The position numbers and the translations under genes are program-made. Of a stretch of 36,952 bases of DNA, positions 30,905 through 36,952 are shown piece after piece. The number at the start of each line of letters is the position of its first letter. Positions within the stretch are counted from its first letter, which is position 1. The notes under the pieces are model-generated. The model was not told where the DNA came from. It made no database searches and was given only the letters and a program-made list of their open reading frames with translations. The DNA comes from Gammaproteobacteria bacterium (lineage in GTDB: Bacteria; Pseudomonadota; Gammaproteobacteria; Ga0077554; Ga007554), in the NCBI GenBank assembly GCA_005240065.1, contig SBBG01000032.1, positions 1 to 36,952 of the forward strand. The letters run 5' to 3'.

Positions 30905-31920
30905 AAAAGTTTCTCCGCGCCTTGGGTTCCATCCGCCTGGCATTGGTGGGTATGGTGCTGCTGGGAGTGGGCGCGGCGCTGAGTTACGATAATCCGGCGG
31001 GCACCCCGGTCTGGGTGTTGGTCGCGCCGCTTGCCTTGCTGGCCATCAATCTGTTCTGCGCCATTGCCACCAACCCGCGTATCAACCGCCGTCCGGGGCT
31101 GTTGGTATTTCATCTCGGGTTGTTCGCCATTATCGTGCTGGCGGGCATCGGCCGGCTCACTCATCTCGATGGGCAACTGGAAATCACCGAAGGCAGTGCT
31201 TTTTCTCCTGATGAACTGACCGAAGTAAAGAAAGGCCCGTTTCACGGTGATGGTCTGAGCAAGGTGGCTTTTATCCAGGGAAGCTACACGGTGGAGTATA
31301 ATGCCGGCATGGTGCGCGGATTGACCCACAGTCAGGTATTGATCCCCGACGGGCGTGGCGGAATGATATCCAGGGTGGTGGGCGATGATCGCCCGCTGGT
31401 GCTGGAGGGATATCGTTTTTATACGACTTACAACAAGGGCTTTGCCCCGGTGCTGACTTGGATGCCCGATCAGGGCGAGGCGATGACAGGAACGATTCAC
31501 ATGCCTTCCTACCCCCTGTTCGATTACAAGCAAGACAGCAACTGGACGCCGCCAGGCGGCAAGCCGCTCAGATTCTGGTTGCGACTCGATACCGGTTTGC
31601 GTCAGGACGCCGCCTGGTTGCTTGATGGCAAGAAGGCCAGCGGCGTATTGGTGGTGAATGCGGGAGAGCGGCGGGTCGAACTCCTGCCGGGGCAATCGCT
31701 GCGGCTGGAGGGCGGCAGTCTGCGCTACGAGCGCCTGACGAGCTGGATGGGTTACAAGGTGTTTTATGATCCCACCCTGCACTGGCTATTCGTCGCGTCG
31801 GTGGTGGCGATCATGGGATTGGGCGCGCATTTCTGGCGCAAATTCGGGGTGCGCATGCAGAGGACTCACGAGTCTTCCATAACCGATACCCCTGTAGCGT
31901 CGAGCGGGAGGATGCCATGA
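30901..31920 (+). CDS. resB: System II cytochrome c maturation protein ResB (CcsB/Ccs1)
   Basis: The 339-residue protein has the ResB plan: membrane helices near residues 11-31, 36-55 and 64-83, a large periplasmic domain, and a last helix near 295-317. Opening FLRALGSIRLALVGMVLLG, HLGLFAIIVLAGIGRL and the GYRFYTTYNKG and YKVFYDPTLHW segments are family-typical. With CcsA it delivers heme to apocytochromes in the periplasm. The start ATG overlaps the stop of the 11-heme gene (ATGA), which implies service to this cluster. Confidence 0.92.
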   Translation: MKKFLRALGSIRLALVGMVLLGVGAALSYDNPAGTPVWVLVAPLALLAINLFCAIATNPRINRRPGLLVFHLGLFAIIVLAGIGRLTHLDGQLEITEGSAFSPDELTEVKKGPFHGDGLSKVAFIQGSYTVEYNAGMVRGLTHSQVLIPDGRGGMISRVVGDDRPLVLEGYRFYTTYNKGFAPVLTWMPDQGEAMTGTIHMPSYPLFDYKQDSNWTPPGGKPLRFWLRLDTGLRQDAAWLLDGKKASGVLVVNAGERRVELLPGQSLRLEGGSLRYERLTSWMGYKVFYDPTLHWLFVASVVAIMGLGAHFWRKFGVRMQRTHESSITDTPVASSGRMP

Positions 31921-32825
31921 ATACCTTCGGCGATATCATTGGCCGGGCCACGGAATTGCCCTGGCTGTGGGCCGGACTGGTTGCTTATGGTCTGGCGACC
32001 ATCGTTGTCATTGCGGGTGTGATGAGGATGCCTCACCGCGCCGCCGGCGCGATGGCGGCCCATGACTCTTATGTCCCGAGCGAAAAAGCGCGCACCTGGC
32101 ACGGTCATGAAAAGTTGGTGCTGGTGCTGGTGTCCAGCGGTGTGGCGCTGATCGCAATCGCTCTGGCCGAACGCTGGGTACGCATCGGGCACGGACCTTT
32201 CGTCAATCTCTTCGAACTGCTGATGAGCCAGTTGTTCAGTCTGGGGTTGATATTCGCCATTACCTATTGGCGTGTGCCGGCGATGCGCGCCAGCGCGGTG
32301 GTGGCCTTGCCGCTGATCTGGGTGCTGGGAATATGGGTGTTGACGTTGCAGCCCGTCGATACGCCGCTGCCGCCCACCTACCATAATGACTGGCTGTGGG
32401 CGCATGTCGGCCTGGGTAAGATCTTTCTCTCGCTGTGCCTGATCGGCACGGGCCTGGCCGGGGTGATCCTGTTGCGGCATAGTGAGCGCTTCGCGCCGTG
32501 GTTCCGCCACATGCCCGCGAACGAGGTGCTGGACGGTCTGGCGTGGCGTTTCATGCTGCTGGCGTTCATCTTTCACAGCCTGATGCTGGTGGCGGGCGCG
32601 GTGTGGGCGCAAGACGCCTGGGGGCGCTACTGGTCATGGGATGCGCTGGAAACCTCGTCCTTTCTCAATTGGCTGCTGCTCGGCATGGGCCTGCATGCCC
32701 GCTTCACCTACCGTGTGCCGCTGCGCGCCGGGGCGGTGTTGATCATCGCGGTGTTCGTGTTCGCTTTCTTCACCTACTTCGGCACGCCGTTTTACAGCGA
32801 AGCCGCGCACAAGGGCGTGATATGA
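31917..32825 (+). CDS. ccsA: System II cytochrome c synthetase subunit CcsA (ResC)
   Basis: The 302-residue inner-membrane protein has about eight helices and the heme-handling WWD motif WGRYWSWD at residues 235-242. Nearby histidines 163 (WAHVGLGK) and 220 (FIFHSLML) are the likely heme ligands. It exports heme and, with ResB, ligates it to CXXCH cysteines. It overlaps ResB and the following TPR gene by four bases each. Confidence 0.95.
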   Translation: MNTFGDIIGRATELPWLWAGLVAYGLATIVVIAGVMRMPHRAAGAMAAHDSYVPSEKARTWHGHEKLVLVLVSSGVALIAIALAERWVRIGHGPFVNLFELLMSQLFSLGLIFAITYWRVPAMRASAVVALPLIWVLGIWVLTLQPVDTPLPPTYHNDWLWAHVGLGKIFLSLCLIGTGLAGVILLRHSERFAPWFRHMPANEVLDGLAWRFMLLAFIFHSLMLVAGAVWAQDAWGRYWSWDALETSSFLNWLLLGMGLHARFTYRVPLRAGAVLIIAVFVFAFFTYFGTPFYSEAAHKGVI

Positions 32826-33493
32826 CGACGTCTATGGACGCCGTTGTCAATCGCGGGCCGGTCGAAGCCGCAACGTCGATTATCTCGCTGCTGCTGGTGT
32901 TGGGTATGATCGCGCTGATTGTCGGGGTGACGCGCAATCCCGCGTTTGTCCCTCCCCCGCCCGCTCCCGAGGTGATGGCCGATCCGCAAAAGGATCCGCA
33001 AGGGCACGCCCGGCAGGCGCGCATGGCGGAGATCAAGCGCCGTTTCGAGCAGGCGGTGGTGATGCTGCACGCCAGGCAATACGAACACGCCGCGACGGCC
33101 TTGCACCGCGTTTTGCAGCTTTCACCGAACCTGGTGGACGCCCATGTCAACATGGGCTACGCCTTGCTGGGGCTGAAGCGCTACAAGGAGGCGGAAGGCT
33201 TCTTCAACACCGCCACCAATCTGCGTCCCTATCAGGCCAATGCCTATTGGGGCCTGGCAGTGACCCTGGAACAACAGGGCGATCTGCCCGGCGCGCTGGG
33301 GGCGATGCGCACCTACCTGCACCTGGCGCCGCCGGAGGATCCCTACGCACGCAAGGCCCGCAGCGCGCTGTGGGAGTGGGAGAACGCCCTGGCGCGCGGC
33401 CCGCTGCCCAAGGACGAGGCGGAATTCCTGGAAAGAAAAGGCAAGGAATGGACCGAGCGCAACAATCCGGCGGTGGATATGCCTGGACGATAA
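32822..33493 (+). CDS. Membrane-anchored TPR protein
   Basis: The 223-residue protein has one N-terminal membrane helix (about residues 17-38), a Pro-rich linker (FVPPPPAPE) and roughly three tetratricopeptide repeats, including QYEHAATALHRVLQLSPN, VDAHVNMGYALLGLKRYKEA and ANAYWGLAVTLEQQGD. TPR proteins of this layout often hold apocytochrome c, as CcmI does in System I, so a chaperone role in cytochrome assembly is a fair inference. I chose the ATG at 32822, which overlaps the CcsA stop; a much longer open frame from 32498 reads through ccsA and is not used. It is the last gene of the cluster. Confidence 0.85.
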   Translation: MTTSMDAVVNRGPVEAATSIISLLLVLGMIALIVGVTRNPAFVPPPPAPEVMADPQKDPQGHARQARMAEIKRRFEQAVVMLHARQYEHAATALHRVLQLSPNLVDAHVNMGYALLGLKRYKEAEGFFNTATNLRPYQANAYWGLAVTLEQQGDLPGALGAMRTYLHLAPPEDPYARKARSALWEWENALARGPLPKDEAEFLERKGKEWTERNNPAVDMPGR

Positions 33494-33634
33494 GGGTACC
33501 TCCAAAAATCCGCTGAAGCCGCGATGGCTGCGTTGGAAATGCGCTCAAAATGCTCAGGTACTCCGTGTACACTCCGCTTTTGAGCGCATTTCCGCCTTGC
33601 CCTCGCGCCTTGATCGAATTTTTAGAGGTGCCCA
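33494..33634 (+). repeat. Family A interspersed palindromic element, copy 4 (short subtype)
   Basis: It begins GGGTACCTCCAAAAATCCGC one base after the TPR stop codon and ends GAATTTTTAGAGGTGCCC. The internal perfect 16-bp stem GGAAATGCGCTCAAAA/TTTTGAGCGCATTTCC is the same as in copy 1. It has the same orientation as copy 3 at the other end of the cytochrome cluster. Confidence 0.88.
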
Positions 33635-33649
33635 TAAGAGAATTCACCT

Positions 33650-33706
33650 GTAGGGTGCGTCCCACGCACCAAAGTTCAACACAGACGGTGCGCATGGCGC
33701 ACCCTA
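33650..33706. repeat. Family B interspersed palindrome, copy 6
   Basis: GTAGGGTGCGTCCCACGCACC and GGTGCGCATGGCGCACCCTAC (arms quoted in part: GTAGGGTGCG and CGCACCCTAC) are inverted around a 17-base spacer. It stands between copy 4 of family A and the propeller gene. Confidence 0.85.
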
Positions 33707-33733
33707 CAAGTTGTCAGGTTGGAAAGGACCAAT

Positions 33734-35017
33734 ATGAACGCAACATTTTCTCCGGTTAGCTGGTCGTTGGTATGCTATGCCGGCGATGAACAAAACGGCG
33801 CGGTGCCGGTGATCCGGCACGATGGCGCGACGGGAAACACCGTCGTCAAAACGCTGCGCGTTCAAACGGAAAATACTCCTGATCCGCGCTGCATTTTCCT
33901 CAATACCGCTCACGACGATAGCGTGGTATTGCTCGATCCGGTAAGCAAGGAAATCCGGTTGCAAGACGCTTTTCCGATTGATGCCCGTCCCGACCACATG
34001 TACCGCGACGCCGAACAGGCCCAGCTTTGGCTGGGTAACGACGGCGACAAGATCACCGGCGCCGATCCGCTCAATTGTGGCGAACAGGGTTCGTCGGTCA
34101 CGGTGATCCAGATGGACAGCCAGGGAACGCCCGTCAAGGTACTGAAAACGCTCTGCGTCGGGCGCGGCCATCATGTGACGACCTTCACCTTCCCGTCCGC
34201 CGCTGCTCCCGCCGTGCCGCGGCGCGCTTTCATCAGCAATCTGATGGACGGCACGATTTCCGTGGTTGGCAACGATCCGGCCGATGCCGCCAGTTATCTC
34301 AAGGTGATCGCCATCATCGATCTGTGCGAGCCGGCGCGGGAAAAAGACGGCGCGAGCGGCGTGCCGAACAACGCCGCGCCGCACGGCATGGTGTATTCGC
34401 CGCTGACCGGCAAGGTCTACAACATGAACAACGGCTATGGCACCATCGCGGTGATTGATCCGCTGACCCATGCCGTGGAAGATTCCATCCACGTCGGCAC
34501 CAGCACCAACGCGCTGCTCAGCCCGGACGGACGCTTCATTGTCTGCAAGGGCGCGGACAGGAAGAGTGACGAGAACCATGTCATCGGCAAGATCACCGTG
34601 CTCGACGTGGTGACCAAGGCTGTGTCCGAAACGATCGATTTGGTCGATGTTTACCCGAGTGTCTACCGCTTCTCCGCCGACGGCAGGAAGCTCTATCTGA
34701 CCACCGCCTCCACCGGTAACAAGACGCAGAAAGCCAACCTGAAAATGAACACGCTGCTGGTGTTCGACAGCGCCGCTATGCCGACGCTGCGGTTGAGCAA
34801 GGAAATCACCGTCGGTATGGCCGATTGCGGCCGCCGCCCCATCGCGTTTCTGGAACAGGATGGCGTGTTCGCGCGTACCTTTGTCTCCAACCCCACCGAC
34901 GGCACGGTGTCCGTCCTGGATGGCGATGAGCGGGTGCTGGAAACAGTGACCGTATCGACCCAGGCGGTACCAGCGCTGCATTTCTACAGCAAGGAAGGCA
35001 GGTTGCTGGGAGCGTGA
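33734..35017 (+). CDS. YVTN-like beta-propeller protein without signal peptide
   Basis: The 427-residue protein contains repeated beta-propeller blades of the YVTN/YncE type: FLNTAHDDSVVLLD, FISNLMDGTISVVG, VYNMNNGYGTIAVID, LYLTTASTG...LLVFD and FVSNPTDGTVSVLD. The start at 33734 follows GGAAAGGA; a TTG at 33719 in frame adds five residues and is less likely. No signal peptide or lipoprotein box is visible, so it may stay in the cytoplasm, unlike the NHL proteins upstream. I do not recognise a specific function. Repeats A4 and B6 separate it from the cytochrome cluster. Confidence 0.8.
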   Translation: MNATFSPVSWSLVCYAGDEQNGAVPVIRHDGATGNTVVKTLRVQTENTPDPRCIFLNTAHDDSVVLLDPVSKEIRLQDAFPIDARPDHMYRDAEQAQLWLGNDGDKITGADPLNCGEQGSSVTVIQMDSQGTPVKVLKTLCVGRGHHVTTFTFPSAAAPAVPRRAFISNLMDGTISVVGNDPADAASYLKVIAIIDLCEPAREKDGASGVPNNAAPHGMVYSPLTGKVYNMNNGYGTIAVIDPLTHAVEDSIHVGTSTNALLSPDGRFIVCKGADRKSDENHVIGKITVLDVVTKAVSETIDLVDVYPSVYRFSADGRKLYLTTASTGNKTQKANLKMNTLLVFDSAAMPTLRLSKEITVGMADCGRRPIAFLEQDGVFARTFVSNPTDGTVSVLDGDERVLETVTVSTQAVPALHFYSKEGRLLGA

Positions 35018-35035
35018 TATTGTAGATTTAAGTAA

Positions 35036-35064
35036 GGCGGGTTAGCGCTGTTTCCTAACCCGCC
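35036..35064. terminator. Inverted repeat after the propeller gene
   Basis: GGCGGGTTAG and CTAACCCGCC form a perfect 10-bp stem with a 9-base loop, 18 bases after the propeller stop. There is no adjacent U-tract, so termination strength is uncertain. Confidence 0.55.
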
Positions 35065-35129
35065 AAACGTGCGAAGCACACAAGCTCTTTTTTATAGCGC
35101 TTTTTCCATTCAATCAAAGTGAATTCGCC

Positions 35130-36952
35130 ATGACCCCGAACAACCCTCTCCTGGAAACGACCGTCCTGCCGCGTTTTGCCCATATTCGTCCCGAGCATGT
35201 CGAGCCTGCCATCGATCAGGTGCTGACGGAGAATCGTGCGCGGGTGGAGGCGTTGCTGGCGGCGGGTGGGCCTTATACCTGGGATAATCTGGTACAGCCG
35301 CTGGAGGAGATGGGCGATCGGCTGGGGCGCGTCTGGTCGCCGGTTAGTCACATGAACTCGGTGGTGAACTCCGAGGCGTTGCGCGCGGCGTACAATGCCT
35401 GTCTGCCCAAACTCAGCGAGTATTCCACCGAGATAGGTCAGAACGAGGCGCTGTACCGCGCCTACCAATCCATTGCCGAGGGGCCGGAGTATGCACGGCT
35501 CGACACCGCGCAGAGAAAGATCATCGACAACGCGCTGCGTGATTTCCGTCTTTCCGGCATCGCCCTCAGTGCCGAGCACAAGGAGCGCTACAAGGCAATC
35601 ATGCAGGAGCTGTCGGCATTGTCCAGCAAGTTCGAGGAGAATCTGCTCGATGCGACGAATGCCTGGAAGAAAGCGGTCGAAGACGAGACATTGTTAGCCG
35701 GTCTGCCTGATTCCGCCAAGGCGATGGCGCGCCAGACCGCCGGGCGCGAAGGACAAGCGGGTTGGCTGTTCACGCTGGAGTTCCCGTCGTATTTTCCGGT
35801 GATCACCTATGCCGACAACCGCGAACTGCGCCGCGAAATGTACGAGGCCTATGTGACGCGCGCCTCCGATGCCGGGCCGCACGCGGGAAGGTGGGACAAT
35901 ACCCCGGTGATGGAAAACATTCTGCGCTTGCGTCACGAGGCAGCGCGGTTGCTCGGTTTCGCCAATTACGCGGAGCGTTCGCTCGCCACCAAGATGGCGG
36001 CCTCCGCCGCGCAGGTGCTGGATTTTCTGCACGATCTGGCGAAGCGTTCGCTGCCCATCGCGCGCCGCGATCTGGACGAGGTGCGCGCTTTTGCTCGTGA
36101 GCGGTATGGTATGAGTGAATTGGAGGCGTGGGACATTCCTTATTACTCGGAGAAGCTGCGCCAGCACAAATATGCCATCTCGCAGGAAGAGCTCAAGCCG
36201 TATTTTCCGGAAAACCGCGCGCTGGCGGGCATGTTTGCGGTGGTACAACGGCTTTATGGTCTGGACATCCGTGAAATCGAAGGCGTCGAGACCTGGCATC
36301 CCGATGTGCGTTTCTTCGAGATTCGCGATGAGCAAGGCGAGGTGCGCGGCCAGTTTTATCTCGATCTCTACGCGCGTCCGCACAAGCGCGGCGGGGCATG
36401 GATGGACGAGTGCATGACGCGCAAGCGCACCGCGCACGGCGTGCAGATTCCGGTGGCCTATCTCACCTGCAATTTCTCGCCGCCGATCGGCGGCGATCCC
36501 GCGCTGTTCACCCACGATGAGGTGCAGACGCTGTTCCATGAATTCGGCCACGGCCTGCACCACATGCTGACCCGTGTCGACTATCCCTCGGTGGCTGGCA
36601 TCAGCGGCGTGCCATGGGACGCGGTGGAGCTGCCCAGCCAGTTCATGGAAAACTGGTGCTGGGAGCGCGAGGCATTGGATCTGATCGCCGGCCATTACCA
36701 GACCGGCGCGCCGCTGCCGCAGGCTATGTTCGAAAAAATGATCGCGGCGAAGAATTTCCAGTCAGGCATGCAGATGGTGCGGCAACTGGAATTCTCGATC
36801 TTCGACTTCCGCCTGCACTTGGAATACGACCCGGCCAGAGGCGGGCGCATCTACGAGATCCTCGACGAGGTGCGCCGGCAAGTGGCGGTGATCCGGCCGC
36901 CGTCCTTCAACCGCTTCCCGCACAGTTTCGGCCATATCTTCGCCGGCGGCTA
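35130..36952 (+). CDS. prlC: Oligopeptidase A (M3 family zinc metallopeptidase), N-terminal part
   Basis: The first 607 codons are present; about 70 C-terminal residues lie past the window end. Oligopeptidase A degrades short peptides, including cleaved signal peptides, in the cytoplasm. The zinc site HEFGH is at residues 470-474, with the third ligand likely Glu500 in WDAVELPSQ. The opening NPLL.ETTVLPRFAHIRPEHVEPAI is family-typical, as is GGRIYEILDEVRR later. The ATG at 35130 gives the normal N-terminus, though no strong ribosome binding site precedes it. Confidence 0.95.
   Translation, partial: MTPNNPLLETTVLPRFAHIRPEHVEPAIDQVLTENRARVEALLAAGGPYTWDNLVQPLEEMGDRLGRVWSPVSHMNSVVNSEALRAAYNACLPKLSEYSTEIGQNEALYRAYQSIAEGPEYARLDTAQRKIIDNALRDFRLSGIALSAEHKERYKAIMQELSALSSKFEENLLDATNAWKKAVEDETLLAGLPDSAKAMARQTAGREGQAGWLFTLEFPSYFPVITYADNRELRREMYEAYVTRASDAGPHAGRWDNTPVMENILRLRHEAARLLGFANYAERSLATKMAASAAQVLDFLHDLAKRSLPIARRDLDEVRAFARERYGMSELEAWDIPYYSEKLRQHKYAISQEELKPYFPENRALAGMFAVVQRLYGLDIREIEGVETWHPDVRFFEIRDEQGEVRGQFYLDLYARPHKRGGAWMDECMTRKRTAHGVQIPVAYLTCNFSPPIGGDPALFTHDEVQTLFHEFGHGLHHMLTRVDYPSVAGISGVPWDAVELPSQFMENWCWEREALDLIAGHYQTGAPLPQAMFEKMIAAKNFQSGMQMVRQLEFSIFDFRLHLEYDPARGGRIYEILDEVRRQVAVIRPPSFNRFPHSFGHIFAGG

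Noticed and set aside
32498-32821. Upstream extension of the TPR protein frame
   Set aside because: It overlaps ccsA in another frame and lacks a signal; the ATG at 32822 gives a membrane anchor and a standard overlap.
1-36952. CRISPR array, rRNA operon, prophage or transposase genes
   Set aside because: No regularly spaced repeats, no rRNA sequence, and no integrase, transposase or phage structural motifs were seen; the repeats present are interspersed palindromes.

Overview
The window looks like chromosomal DNA from a GC-rich proteobacterium, most likely a gammaproteobacterium with a chemolithotrophic or metal/sulfur-redox lifestyle. The reasons are the quinone genes (ubiX and a UbiH/UbiI-type hydroxylase), mpl, an rplM-rpsI pair, general Gram-negative porins, and a large set of multiheme c-type cytochromes. 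The species cannot be named from sequence alone.

Layout. Positions 1-6220 hold housekeeping and accessory genes: partial birA, a lipoprotein/ankyrin pair, a small zinc-ribbon membrane protein, a fructosamine-kinase-family protein, transaldolase, a secreted hypothetical and a ClsB-type phospholipase D. Positions 6351-10674 are a tightly packed operon: membrane protein, mpl, ubiX, LON-domain protein, UbiH/UbiI-family hydroxylase. Positions 10735-14267 contain a Met/His-rich periplasmic protein, rplM-rpsI with three hairpins between them, a decayed four-helix-bundle (23S intervening-sequence type) pseudogene, tRNA-Gln(CTG), and two toxin-antitoxin modules back to back (TumE/TumA-like and Phd/VapC-like). 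Positions 14637-17022 encode two tandem paralogous porins. A Uma2-type nuclease follows at 17329-17889.

The most interesting region is 18144-33493, about 15 kb, all on the plus strand. It encodes a tetraheme cytochrome, a parvulin-type prolyl isomerase, a 635-residue predicted outer-membrane beta-barrel, three related triheme c7-type cytochromes, a cupredoxin/coiled-coil fusion, two NHL beta-propeller proteins (one clearly a lipoprotein), an 11-heme cytochrome of 912 residues, and a dedicated System II cytochrome c maturation pair (ResB, CcsA) with a membrane-anchored TPR protein. The five cytochromes carry 24 CXXCH motifs. From the second NHL gene to the TPR gene every junction is a 4-nt ATGA/GTGA overlap. 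My inference is a self-contained trans-envelope or extracellular electron-transfer system with its own maturation and folding factors, related in spirit to porin-cytochrome conduits but with an unusual component set. The cluster is bracketed by two same-orientation copies of an interspersed repeat (17943-18094 and 33494-33634).

Two interspersed repeat families run through the window. Family A is a 136-152 bp imperfect palindrome with four copies. Family B is a short GTAGGGTGCG...CGCACCCTAC palindrome with six full or partial copies, one of which supplies the stop codon of the UbiH/UbiI-family gene. After the cluster come a YVTN-like beta-propeller gene without signal peptide and the 5' part of oligopeptidase A, cut by the window end.
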